From CAVWDI01 sp046259385 (GTDB taxonomy: Bacteria; Chloroflexota; Anaerolineae; Anaerolineales; UBA4823), in NCBI GenBank assembly GCA_046259385.1, contig JBJYWI010000136.1, forward strand, positions 1-39,363: 39,363 nt of DNA, in the 5' to 3' direction. A program made the position numbers and the translations under genes. Below the pieces are notes generated by a model, which was not told the origin of the DNA, did no database searches, and saw nothing but the letters and a program-made list of their open reading frames with translations. This document shows, one piece after another, positions 14,850 to 22,976 of the stretch. Every line of letters starts with the position of its first letter. The stretch's first letter is position 1.

Positions 14850-16295
14850 ATGAAATTTTCCCAGACGCTGAACACGCGCCTCGTATTATCCCATTTGCTG
14901 GTTTCGCTAGTCAGCATCATATTAATGGCTGCCTTTGCTGGACGGTCTATTTATAATGCTGCAATCGCAGAAGCCGAGCATACTCTGCAGGACCTTGCAT
15001 TCGCGGCAGCCAACGCGCTCGAACTGCCTGTGCAGGAATACAGGGCAGGGCGGGTCGAAGCAAGTTTCATAAAGGATATGCTTATTCAAATGTTCGCTGA
15101 CAGTCCGGAAATTGCTTTTACTGTATTCGGGCCTGACGGCGCCCCGTTAACCGACTCCAGCGGAGAACTACCCCCGGATGCCAACTTTAATAACGCTCCT
15201 GAGGTCTGGGAAGCCCTGCAGGATAACACCGGCAGGGGAGTAGCGATCCGCCAGGGCTCGCAGGGCACACAGGTAATGTATATGGCGGTTCTCGTTCAGC
15301 GGGAGATAGAGGTAACCGCAATTTTACGTCTCGGCCTTCCTCTTGCGAACGCCCAGGCTGCTGCCCGGCGGTCAATCGCAATCCTCTTAGCAGTGACGGG
15401 ACTGATTGCATTCAGCGTCAGTCTATTCGGCTGGACGCTGGCTCGCAACCTGGCACGCCCAATCCAGGTTTTGACTCAGGCTGCTGAGAATATGGAAAAG
15501 GGCGACCTGGGAGTGCGGGTCGAACCAGCTGGCCCCTATGAATTGCGCCGCCTCTCGGAAGCGTTTAACAAGATGGCTTCGCGTTTACAATCGAATGTTA
15601 ACGAGCTGCGGGCTTTTGTCGCAAATGCCAGCCATGAACTTCGCACGCCGCTTACGGTGGTAAAACTGCGCGCTGAGGCCCTCCAGGATGGCGCCATGGA
15701 TGACCCGGAGATATCAAAACGATTTATGGGAGAGATTGAAAATGAGGTCGACCGTCTGGTTCGGATGGTCAACGATCTTCTTGATCTCTCTCGCATGGAA
15801 GCCGGAATGGATGCTGAACGCCCTTCCAAAATTAATATCAGCACGATTGCGGAAGAGGTATATGAGACCTTTGAAATCCGGGCAGAGCGGTCTTGCGTAT
15901 CTCTTGAGTGTGATATTGAAGATAATTTACCCTCAGTTATGGGCAATGAAGATCAGATCCGGCGGGTGCTGTACAATCTGCTGGACAATGCAATAAAATA
16001 TTCTTCAGGTGGATGCCAGGTCAGGTTGTCTATAAACTCTGTCCCGGACGATCATTCCATTCGGATTGAGGTCCAGGATAGCGGTCCGGGCATCGCCCCT
16101 GAACACCTGCCGCATGTGTTCGAGCGGTTCTACCGTGTCGAAACTACCCCAGCCCGCTCCGGGTCAATCCGCGGCAGCGGATTAGGTTTGGCGATTGCTA
16201 AATCAATCATCGAAAGCCATGGGGGAGAGATCGGCGTTTCAAGCGAACTTGACTCTGGTACTGTATTCTGGGCTTCGCTGCCTGCTCTCGAATAA
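14850..16295 (+). CDS. Membrane sensor histidine kinase
   Basis: 481 residues. Two membrane helices (about 12-31 and 174-196) frame a roughly 140-residue extracytoplasmic sensor region. A HAMP linker follows (RNLARPIQVLTQAAENMEKGDL), then the HisKA dimerisation helix with phospho-acceptor His262 in ANASHELRTPLTVVK, and a complete HATPase domain with N-box NLLDNAIKYS, G1 DSGPGIAPEH, F-box VFERFYR and G2 GSGLGLAIAKSIIESHGG. It is the partner of the response regulator just upstream. No sensory sub-domain (PAS, CHASE) is recognisable. The gene ends 5 bp from the convergent enoyl-CoA hydratase gene. Confidence 0.93.
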   Translation: MKFSQTLNTRLVLSHLLVSLVSIILMAAFAGRSIYNAAIAEAEHTLQDLAFAAANALELPVQEYRAGRVEASFIKDMLIQMFADSPEIAFTVFGPDGAPLTDSSGELPPDANFNNAPEVWEALQDNTGRGVAIRQGSQGTQVMYMAVLVQREIEVTAILRLGLPLANAQAAARRSIAILLAVTGLIAFSVSLFGWTLARNLARPIQVLTQAAENMEKGDLGVRVEPAGPYELRRLSEAFNKMASRLQSNVNELRAFVANASHELRTPLTVVKLRAEALQDGAMDDPEISKRFMGEIENEVDRLVRMVNDLLDLSRMEAGMDAERPSKINISTIAEEVYETFEIRAERSCVSLECDIEDNLPSVMGNEDQIRRVLYNLLDNAIKYSSGGCQVRLSINSVPDDHSIRIEVQDSGPGIAPEHLPHVFERFYRVETTPARSGSIRGSGLGLAIAKSIIESHGGEIGVSSELDSGTVFWASLPALE

Positions 16296-16300
16296 GCCTC

Positions 16301-17077
16301 TTATTTCCCCTTCCATTTTGGCTTGCGCTTGTTTAAGAAAGCCTGTATCCCTTCTTTCTGATCCTCCGTTGAGAAAAGCAGGTAGAACGCCATCCGCTCG
16401 GCTGAAATTCCTTCCGAAAGCGGCATTTCAAAAGACTTGTTAACCGCTTTTTTCGCCATCCGTACAGCCAGTGGAGCCCGGTTTGCGATTTCCCCCGCCA
16501 GCTCAAGCGCTTCATCCAAATAATCACCAACCGGAGCGATTTTATTCACCAGCCCAAATTGAAGAGCCTCCTCAGCGGTCAGCGTACGGTTGTTCAGCAC
16601 CATCTCCATCGCGACCGCTTTCCCCACCACCCGGCTCAGCCGCTGAGTCCCGCCAGCTCCTGGAATGACTCCCAGGTTGATCTCCGGTTGACCGAATCTG
16701 GCTGTCTCCGAAGCCACAATCATATCGCAGGACAGGGCTAGTTCGTTGCCGCCTCCCAGGCAGTATCCGGAAACCGCCGCAATTAACGGTTTCGAAATCT
16801 GGGAGATTCGATCAAACTGCGCGATCCAGTCGCCTCTGAGCATTTCGCCAGCCGCTACGCCGCTCATCTCCTGAATATCTGCACCAGCTGCAAATACACG
16901 CTCATTCCCAGTAATAACCATCGCGCCTGTTTTCTCATTCGTATCAAAATAAAACAAGGCGTCCATAATTTCCTTGAGCATCTCCCGGTTCAGCGCGTTC
17001 AACGCTTTTGGTCGGTTAAGTCGCACCAGACCTACGCTGCCTCTGGTTTCAGTCAGAATACAGGTATATGAAGTCAT
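16301..17077 (-). CDS. Enoyl-CoA hydratase (crotonase family)
   Basis: 258 residues, full length for a mono-functional crotonase. The oxyanion-hole segments AAGADIQEM and SGYCLGGGNELAL are present, as are both catalytic glutamates, in GGGNELAL and GQPEINLGVIPGAGGTQRL. This fits hydration of 2-enoyl-CoA in fatty-acid or amino-acid beta-oxidation better than other crotonase activities, which usually lose one glutamate. No other beta-oxidation gene is adjacent. The start at ATG 17077 is supported by AGGGAG a few bases upstream. It follows the M23 peptidase gene by 28 bp in the same direction. Confidence 0.9.
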   Translation of the reverse strand: MTSYTCILTETRGSVGLVRLNRPKALNALNREMLKEIMDALFYFDTNEKTGAMVITGNERVFAAGADIQEMSGVAAGEMLRGDWIAQFDRISQISKPLIAAVSGYCLGGGNELALSCDMIVASETARFGQPEINLGVIPGAGGTQRLSRVVGKAVAMEMVLNNRTLTAEEALQFGLVNKIAPVGDYLDEALELAGEIANRAPLAVRMAKKAVNKSFEMPLSEGISAERMAFYLLFSTEDQKEGIQAFLNKRKPKWKGK

Positions 17078-17105
17078 TCATCACTCCCTTTTTGATCTTC
17101 CTTTG

Positions 17106-17852
17106 TTAATTGCAGACAGGAACCTCCCCCTGGTTCAGTTCAGCATTTAATGGCAGGCCAATGTAAGGGGAGGGATCTAGCGTGTTTGAAATCTCAAGTT
17201 CGTTCAAAAATTTACCCTTCCCATCATCCTTCACAACCGAAAAATGCAGATGAACCCCGACTGGATGACCGGGTGTGCCCGAATAATTTCCCTGGAAACC
17301 CAGCAAAGTGCCCGCCTCGATATTTACTTCGCTTGTCCCTGGTGGAAATTCCGGACTGATATAACTCTCGCCGTCCGCGTCCGCCATATGGGTGTAATAT
17401 ACCCATATCTGGCGTCCCGGCTGCAGCGGGTCTTCCGGGATTCTGACGATCACACTCGATTTCCATTCAGGCAGCCTGGATAGATATCCGGGGTAGGCAG
17501 CCACAACCGCAGTCACCCCGGAAGGAGTACCACTGAAAATATCAATACCCTGATGGCGGTGCCCAATCCGGAACGAATCGTTCCATAGATAACCGACAAA
17601 GCCGTCCGTCGGCAGGATAAAAGGTGCATCGCCGCAGCGCTGGCCTGCCTGGACCATCCACTCCGGATGGGAAAAGGGATCGCGCAGCCAGGCGAAGATA
17701 AGACCAGTCCGGGAAACGTTCGTCCTCAATCCTCGGTAAATCATGTATCCCGCGCATATCAATACCACGACCGCCAGCGCGGCTACCAGCCACCACCCGG
17801 ATAAGCTTCTGTGACGGTATGGCTGGTCTCTATTCAGATGCATTATCTTCAC
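17106..17852 (-). CDS. Membrane-anchored M23 (LytM-like) metallopeptidase domain protein
   Basis: 248 residues with one N-terminal membrane helix (about 19-41) and an extracytoplasmic M23 domain. The zinc-ligand motifs are visible: HRHQGIDIF (H-x3-D type) about residues 98-106, YYTHMAD, and VHLHFSV (H-x-H) near 201-207. M23 enzymes cut peptidoglycan cross-bridges or, as degenerate versions, activate amidases; all ligands appear present here. Two in-frame ATGs, at 17852 and 17843, overlap the end of the upstream EthD-like gene by 23 or 14 nt. A role in envelope remodelling is inferred. Confidence 0.82.
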   Translation of the reverse strand: MKIMHLNRDQPYRHRSLSGWWLVAALAVVVLICAGYMIYRGLRTNVSRTGLIFAWLRDPFSHPEWMVQAGQRCGDAPFILPTDGFVGYLWNDSFRIGHRHQGIDIFSGTPSGVTAVVAAYPGYLSRLPEWKSSVIVRIPEDPLQPGRQIWVYYTHMADADGESYISPEFPPGTSEVNIEAGTLLGFQGNYSGTPGHPVGVHLHFSVVKDDGKGKFLNELEISNTLDPSPYIGLPLNAELNQGEVPVCN

Positions 17853-18180
17853 GTCTGAATTTGCGGATGTTGTTCAGGTCATCCCCCTTATGGTCTGCAA
17901 AAAAAAGGCTGATTCGACCGCCGGTTATCCGTTGAAGCGTTCTTCCCGCCTCACGCCCTTCGGGGGAGCTCATGGCTCTGACCGCATCTTTCTGGGATTT
18001 AAAATACAGTTCGTGAATTTGGGCGATCTTTTCTTCCCCATACAGGATTTTATCCACCCTGCTGGTCGTCTCGTAAACCAGTCCAGGCATTTTCTCGGCT
18101 GAATGCAGAAATTCTGGCCATTTTTCCTCAAAACTGTCCGCATCTTCCAGGGATTTAATAAAAATCACCAGCTTGTACAT
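17830..18180 (-). CDS. EthD-like dimeric alpha/beta-barrel protein
   Basis: 116 residues. The pattern MYKLVIFIKSLEDADSFEEKW, then a helix with a PGLVYETTSRV strand, and the HELYFKSQKDAVRAMSSPEGREAGRTL helix match the EthD/ferredoxin-like fold. Function is unknown. GGAG lies 7 nt before ATG 18180. The 3' end overlaps the M23 peptidase start, so the two are likely co-translated. It is divergent from the acidic conserved gene to its right. The sequence is clearly different from the EthD-like protein at 7899-8210. Confidence 0.7.
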   Translation of the reverse strand: MYKLVIFIKSLEDADSFEEKWPEFLHSAEKMPGLVYETTSRVDKILYGEEKIAQIHELYFKSQKDAVRAMSSPEGREAGRTLQRITGGRISLFFADHKGDDLNNIRKFRREDNASE

Positions 18181-18271
18181 ATCTGTGCTCCGGTCTCATT
18201 ATACACTTACGAATAAATCAGCGAAAACAATTCGTTTTAATGGTATTATTGCAATAACGGAGTATTCAAAA

Positions 18272-18652
18272 ATGGAAGATAAAATCACGATTATTGAAGG
18301 TCCGCCACCAACTTTTGAAGCGGTCCCGGAAGGGTGGGTTCTTGGCCTCAGTGAAAGTCCGATATTATCCGATATTGCCCTGACCCGCCTGAGGACATAC
18401 AATGGGACAGCCCTGGTAGAACGATGTTACCGAGCTTGGAAACAGAACAAAACAATTCACCTTGAATTTAAGGGTCAGGATGGACTGGAATACGAAGCTC
18501 CGATAGTGGCTGCCAGGTATGTCGAATCAGACGACGGGCAGATGCTATTGCTGTGGGTCCGCTTGGATAAGGAAGAGGTTGAACTCGAAATCGACTTTGA
18601 CGATGACCTGGGAGACGATATCGACGACGATATCGGTCCGTATACAAATTAA
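18272..18652 (+). CDS. Conserved hypothetical acidic protein
   Basis: 126 residues from ATG 18272; the frame extends upstream to 18173, but the GGAG at 18259-18262 and the absence of conserved-looking sequence before it favour this start. The N-terminus has a proline-rich stretch EGPPPTFEAVPEGWVLGLSESP, the middle part alternates strands and one helix, and the C-terminus is a dense acidic tail (DFDDDLGDDIDDDIG). No catalytic motif is seen. I do not recognise a named family. It is followed by a good terminator at 18673-18697, so it is probably transcribed alone. Confidence 0.75.
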   Translation: MEDKITIIEGPPPTFEAVPEGWVLGLSESPILSDIALTRLRTYNGTALVERCYRAWKQNKTIHLEFKGQDGLEYEAPIVAARYVESDDGQMLLLWVRLDKEEVELEIDFDDDLGDDIDDDIGPYTN

Positions 18653-18672
18653 AACAAAATTCCACCCCCAAT

Positions 18673-18697
18673 AAAACCCGGGCTTTTCCGGGTTTTT
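18673..18697. terminator. Rho-independent terminator, probably bidirectional
   Basis: AAAACCCGG (18673-18681) pairs with CCGGGTTTT (18688-18696) around a 6-nt loop, with a T5 run on the plus strand and TTTTATT on the minus strand. It lies between the convergent acidic-protein gene and the rhomboid gene and can end both transcripts. Confidence 0.85.
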
Positions 18698-18711
18698 ACA
18701 TTTAACCAGCC

Positions 18712-19524
18712 CTAACGGATATTTAAGAACATCGTTGTCACAGCCAGCAGGCCAAAAAGAAGCCAGATGCTGACACCTGCGCGCCAGACTTCCCGTTTCG
18801 GACGCTCATCAACCAGCATGTGGTAGGGCGGTATTCCTTCAACCCGCAGTACTGGCCCGGCATACCAGGCAAACAGCACCCCTCCCAGCAGTCCACCTAC
18901 ATGCCCCCAGTTGTCAATTCCCGGCGACAAACCAATAATCAGGTTAATCACCGCAATCACAACCAGGTTTATCAACGCCCGCTGTCCGAAAGTGCCGTAA
19001 ATCCTGCGATTCTGGTACAGAAAAACGCCCTCCGCCCCCAATAATCCGAAGATTGCGGTAGATGATCCAAGCGACGGTGAATCGGTAAACAGAAAAGAGA
19101 ACACATTTCCTGCAAATCCCGCCAGGAAGTACAGAGCTAAATAGCGTCCGTGTCCATAAGCTCGTTCCAAACCGGGTCCGAAAATATACAACGCATACAT
19201 GTTGAAACCCAGGTGGAGGATAGAACCATGCAAAAACATGGGTGTGAACAAACGCCAGAGTTGGCCGCCGAGAATTAAATCGTTGACCTTCATCCCGAAT
19301 ACAGCCGGTAGGTCTGTGCCATTCAGCAGCAGAATGCTGGCTTGCTGGAGTAAGAACACCAGGATTGTGATCCCCATCAGTGAGTATGTGGCAATGGGAG
19401 TGTCGCGCCCGGCTCTGAACTGAATCCGGCGGCGCTGTTCAGATATTCGGCTGTTCAGGTTGTTTTCCGGACCGGGGTTCAACCCAAAGTTGTCGCCTGC
19501 GGTCGGTTCGGTAGGTTTGTTCAT
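18712..19524 (-). CDS. Rhomboid-family intramembrane serine protease
   Basis: 270 residues with about six membrane helices after a 40-residue polar N-terminus. The catalytic dyad is visible: Ser155 in LGSSTAIFGLLGAEG (helix 4) and His208 in NWGHVGGLLGG (helix 6), plus Asn108 in HLGFNMYALYIFG, which stabilises the oxyanion. The residue after the serine is threonine instead of the usual glycine. Rhomboids cut transmembrane substrates within the bilayer; the target here is unknown. The start codon overlaps the stop of gmk by 4 nt (ATGA), showing translational coupling. Confidence 0.92.
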   Translation of the reverse strand: MNKPTEPTAGDNFGLNPGPENNLNSRISEQRRRIQFRAGRDTPIATYSLMGITILVFLLQQASILLLNGTDLPAVFGMKVNDLILGGQLWRLFTPMFLHGSILHLGFNMYALYIFGPGLERAYGHGRYLALYFLAGFAGNVFSFLFTDSPSLGSSTAIFGLLGAEGVFLYQNRRIYGTFGQRALINLVVIAVINLIIGLSPGIDNWGHVGGLLGGVLFAWYAGPVLRVEGIPPYHMLVDERPKREVWRAGVSIWLLFGLLAVTTMFLNIR

Positions 19525-20189
19525 GATGCCAAATCCCTCGGGCGTACGCGCTGGTGTTCTGCCGCCATAATCGCCAGTATCTTGTCAACAGTCTCATCGA
19601 GTTTGTTTTGGCGGTTTATGACCAGGTATTCAAATTCATCCACTCGTTCAAGTTCCTTTCGGGCAGTTGCAATGCGAAGTTTTAATTCATCCGGATCTTC
19701 GCTGTTTCGCTCTTCCAATCGCTCGATCATTATCCGCTCGTCTTCCGTCATAAGAAAAACCATCAATGCTCCCGGGTACAACCTGCGGAGGGTCGCCGCG
19801 CCCTGGACGTCCACACGCATAACAACATCGTCACCGCTTTCAAGCGCAAGGCTTACCTGCTCCTTTGGCACACCCTTGTAATCATTGTAAACATAAGCGT
19901 ATTCAAGCATCTCGCCCGCTTCAATCAATTCAGCGAATTCTTCACGTGATACAAAGAAATAATCCACGCCGTTAACCTCGCCCTCGCGCCGCGCTCTTGT
20001 TGTAACAGTCACCACAAACCGGAAAGGGAGTTTTCGCTCTTTCATACACTGGATCACTGAGTCTTTTCCCACCCCAGACGGTCCTGATATAACCACCAGA
20101 AGTTGTGTACCCACCTGCTTGAAAAATGGTATTAATGCTTGCACGAAAGCCTCGAATTCATTGTGAATATTTGAAAGAAATATATCCAT
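19521..20189 (-). CDS. gmk: Guanylate kinase
   Basis: 222 residues. The P-loop SGPSGVGKDS is at 35-44, followed by VTVTTRARREGEVNGVDYFFVSREEF (GMP-binding segment), EYAYVYNDYKGVPKEQV and VMRVDVQGA, all diagnostic of Gmk, which converts GMP to GDP. There are about 30 residues before the P-loop strand, more than the few in most Gmk proteins; a later internal start is possible, but no better-placed ATG is evident. The terminal segment VRPRDLAS is short. It is translated immediately ahead of the rhomboid gene. Confidence 0.94.
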   Translation of the reverse strand: MDIFLSNIHNEFEAFVQALIPFFKQVGTQLLVVISGPSGVGKDSVIQCMKERKLPFRFVVTVTTRARREGEVNGVDYFFVSREEFAELIEAGEMLEYAYVYNDYKGVPKEQVSLALESGDDVVMRVDVQGAATLRRLYPGALMVFLMTEDERIMIERLEERNSEDPDELKLRIATARKELERVDEFEYLVINRQNKLDETVDKILAIMAAEHQRVRPRDLAS

Positions 20190-20311
20190 TGATTATAATT
20201 TAAGTTCCTTGCTGTACCGCTTCTCTTGACTAAGGATTAATAAATACTAAACTTCAAACTGAAGCGGATGGTTATTGCTTTATTAATTCAGAGATTTATT
20301 GGGAGATTTTT

Positions 20312-20710
20312 ATGCCTAATTATCAATACCGGTGCCTGGATTGCCGCAAAGGATTTGAAATATATTTATCATACGACAAGTACGGATCGCACAAAGTCAC
20401 GTGCCCGAACTGCGGAAGCAACAAGGTTGAGCGCAAAATAGGCCGGATTCTTTTTGCTCGCTCGGAAGAAAGCCGGCTTGAAGATCTTGCTGATCCAAGC
20501 GCTTTGGAAGGGTTGGAGGATGACCCGCGCGCCCTCGGGAAGATGATGCGCAAAATGAGCAATGAGATGGGGGAAGATATGGGACCTGAATTCGATGAAG
20601 TGATAGACCGTCTCGAATCCGGTCAATCACCAGAGGAGATTGAAAAAGCCGTCCCAGACCTCGGCGAGGCGGGTCCGGATTTGAGCTCGGGCGGCTTTGA
20701 CGACTTCTAG
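20312..20710 (+). CDS. FmdB-type zinc-ribbon protein
   Basis: 132 residues. The N-terminal FmdB/Zn-ribbon_8 domain starts MPNYQYRCLDCRKGFE and ligates zinc through C8, C11, C31 and C34. The rest is an acidic, helix-forming region with DPRALGKMMRKMSNEMGEDMGPEFDEVIDRLESGQSPEEIEKA, a motif found in FmdB-like proteins with a DUF-type tail. Function is unproven; the family has been suggested as a small regulatory or RNA/DNA-binding protein. GGGAG lies upstream of the ATG. Its stop codon shares the CTAG at 20707-20710 with that of tmk. Confidence 0.88.
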   Translation: MPNYQYRCLDCRKGFEIYLSYDKYGSHKVTCPNCGSNKVERKIGRILFARSEESRLEDLADPSALEGLEDDPRALGKMMRKMSNEMGEDMGPEFDEVIDRLESGQSPEEIEKAVPDLGEAGPDLSSGGFDDF

Positions 20711-21327
20711 TTTCCGTTACCCACCCGGTTTTTAACTGCTCTACGAATGTCCTCCTGCACTGCTGCAGGGGATTGGCTGGCGTCGATTTTTACCCAGCGC
20801 TCGGGATCAGATTTCATCAGCTCAAAATACCCTTCCCTCACACGCTGGTGAAATTTGAGGTCATAAGCATCCAATCGGTTCCAGTCTCCTCCTTTTTCTC
20901 TCCTCTGAAGTCCTTCTCCCACATCCAGGTCCAGCAACAGCGTTAAATCAGGTTCCAGCCCCCCGGTAGCAAATTCTACGATAAACTTCAGCTGGTTCAG
21001 TTCGACTCTATGCCCATAACCCTGGTAAGCAAGCGTCGAATCTGCAAACCGGTCGCACAGCACAATCTCACCAAGCTTCAGGTGGGGCAGGATGACTTGC
21101 TCTACATGCTGGGCGCGTGAAGCTTGGAAGAGCAGGATCTCCGTACGGGGGTGCATGGAAGTGTTGTCCAGATTGTTCAGTATCGCCCTGATCTGATCCC
21201 CGATTGAGGTACCGCCCGGTTCCCGCGTGGCAAGGGTTAAGAAACCCCTCTCCTTAAGGTATTCGTTTAACAGGGCCATCTGGTACGTTTTTCCGCTGCC
21301 GTCCGGACCCTCAAAAGTGATAAACAT
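20707..21327 (-). CDS. tmk: Thymidylate kinase
   Basis: 206 residues. P-loop GPDGSGKT at 7-14, the TREPGGT segment, the DRFADSTLAYQG (DR-Y/F) dTMP-binding motif, and a lid region RREKGGDWNRLDAYDLKFHQRV. This is the enzyme that phosphorylates dTMP to dTDP. It lies 18 bp after the R3H/AAA ATPase gene in the same direction and converges head-on with the FmdB gene, the two stops overlapping by 4 nt. Confidence 0.95.
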   Translation of the reverse strand: MFITFEGPDGSGKTYQMALLNEYLKERGFLTLATREPGGTSIGDQIRAILNNLDNTSMHPRTEILLFQASRAQHVEQVILPHLKLGEIVLCDRFADSTLAYQGYGHRVELNQLKFIVEFATGGLEPDLTLLLDLDVGEGLQRREKGGDWNRLDAYDLKFHQRVREGYFELMKSDPERWVKIDASQSPAAVQEDIRRAVKNRVGNGN

Positions 21328-21345
21328 CGCCTCAGACCTGCTGCG

Positions 21346-22968
21346 CTAGGATTGGCGGAAAATGCGCACCCGCCGGTGTGGTTCCTTTCCGTACGAATGG
21401 GAGACAAGGTTCGCCTGGCGAGCCATCTGGTGCTGCATGCGGCGTACATTTGACTTTGCCGGCTGAAGCTCTACCCAGCGCTCGCCATCCATCACAGCCT
21501 TTATCGCTGCCTGAGTCTCCTGCAGGGCAATATCCGCTCCCCTCAGTCGGTAATCTCCGCTGTCCAGATTGTACAGGTCGCTGAGAAACTTCTGCATCTG
21601 GTTAATTGTATTGGCGCGCAGTACAAAAATTGGCATGTTGTGCTTCTCTGCGTCCAGGATGACCCGCTGCCGTTTGCGGTAATAGGACCGCAGAGTCACC
21701 AGCACTTCTGCTTCATCGGGCTGGTTCACAATCACTGCCGGAACGCCCATGTGTTTGATAGCCTGTGACAGCCGATTGCGTGCAACACCATATGGGTAAA
21801 TTTTTAATGTGCGCAGTTTTTCATTTCCGCTCCCTGCCCGGGAGTAAATATCATACCGGCTGAATGACTGCGTGCTTGCTGAATCCTCCCATTCCAGAGA
21901 GCTTTGACCGTTGTAGTGTTCGTTTCCCTGACGGTGCAAACCCTGCTGCGGGCGGCTTTTTGGACCATAACCATTAGCCGCTTTTTCGATAACAATCTCG
22001 CCTTCCTGACGAGATCTAATTTCCGGCACCTGCGGGAATCCTCTCAGCAGAGCATCAACAGCCGTCGCTACATCGGGATGGATAGCAAGGCGATCGCGGG
22101 TTTGGATCTCAATCAATACATCGAAGGTCGGTGGTGAACGCCTCTCCAGAACCGTTTTCTGGGTGCCTCTCCGGCGGGCCTCTTCATCTGAAAGGGTAAC
22201 CGACTCGATACCCCCCACCAGATCAGAAAGGGTTGGATTCAACAGCAGATTCTCCAACGTGTGCCCGTGAGCTGTTCCAATCAACTGTACACCTCTTTCA
22301 GCAATTGTGCGCGCTGCCGCTGCTTCCAGTTCGCGCCCGATTTCATCGATAATGATCACCTCCGGGTTGTGATTCTCAACTGCTTCGATCATCACTTCGT
22401 GTTGCAGAGCAGGTGTGGAGACCTGCATCCTCCGCGCTTTACCTACTGCCGGGTGGGGAACGTCTCCGTCACCTCCGATTTCGTTGGATGTATCAACAAC
22501 AACCACCCGTTTTTTGTTGGCTAAAATACGCGCCGCTTCACGCAGCATGGTTGTCTTTCCGACACCCGGTCGACCAAGCAGCAACAAGCTCTTCCCGCTT
22601 TCAATCAGATCTTCCAGGATATCGGTTGTGCCATAAACCGCCCTGCCGACCCTGCACGTTAAACCGACGATATTCCCACGCCTATTACGGATCGCGGAAA
22701 TGCGGTGCAGGGTTCGTTCAAGACCGGCTCGGTTGTCTGTGTCAAATTCCCCTATACGCTCAACGACATAACTTATATCTTCACGTCCAACCTCAACCTG
22801 CCTTAGTTCAACTTCCCGGTCGGTGTAGCGGGCTGTAGGGATCCTTCCCAGGTCAAGAATTACTTCCAGTAAATTTTGATTATCATCGATACTCTCCACC
22901 GCGCTGGAAATATCTACCGGAATCACGGCCATGAGAGCCTGCAAATCGTCAGTAATGTGATTTTCCAT
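21346..22968 (-). CDS. R3H-domain AAA ATPase (SpoIIIAA/Ycf45-like)
   Basis: 540 residues. The N-terminal 110 residues precede a single-P-loop ATPase with Walker A GRPGVGKTT (132-140), Walker B VIIIDEIG and an AHGHTLENLLLNPTLSDLVGG segment similar to SpoIIIAA and chloroplast Ycf45. A disordered linker (about 335-390) leads to a second domain with KIYPYGVARNRLSQAIKHMGVPAVIV, then a C-terminal R3H single-strand nucleic acid binding motif (RRMQH, R-x3-H, within residues about 475-535). Such proteins are found in cyanobacteria, plastids, Chloroflexota and Firmicutes, but their role is not settled. It lies between a GNAT-like gene and tmk in the pdx group. Confidence 0.88.
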   Translation of the reverse strand: MENHITDDLQALMAVIPVDISSAVESIDDNQNLLEVILDLGRIPTARYTDREVELRQVEVGREDISYVVERIGEFDTDNRAGLERTLHRISAIRNRRGNIVGLTCRVGRAVYGTTDILEDLIESGKSLLLLGRPGVGKTTMLREAARILANKKRVVVVDTSNEIGGDGDVPHPAVGKARRMQVSTPALQHEVMIEAVENHNPEVIIIDEIGRELEAAAARTIAERGVQLIGTAHGHTLENLLLNPTLSDLVGGIESVTLSDEEARRRGTQKTVLERRSPPTFDVLIEIQTRDRLAIHPDVATAVDALLRGFPQVPEIRSRQEGEIVIEKAANGYGPKSRPQQGLHRQGNEHYNGQSSLEWEDSASTQSFSRYDIYSRAGSGNEKLRTLKIYPYGVARNRLSQAIKHMGVPAVIVNQPDEAEVLVTLRSYYRKRQRVILDAEKHNMPIFVLRANTINQMQKFLSDLYNLDSGDYRLRGADIALQETQAAIKAVMDGERWVELQPAKSNVRRMQHQMARQANLVSHSYGKEPHRRVRIFRQS

Positions 22969-22976
22969 CGTTCAAT

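Noticed and set aside
19938..19953. A third parS-like site (TTCTTCACGTGATACA)
   Set aside because: Only 13 of 16 bases match and it is inside the gmk coding sequence; likely chance.
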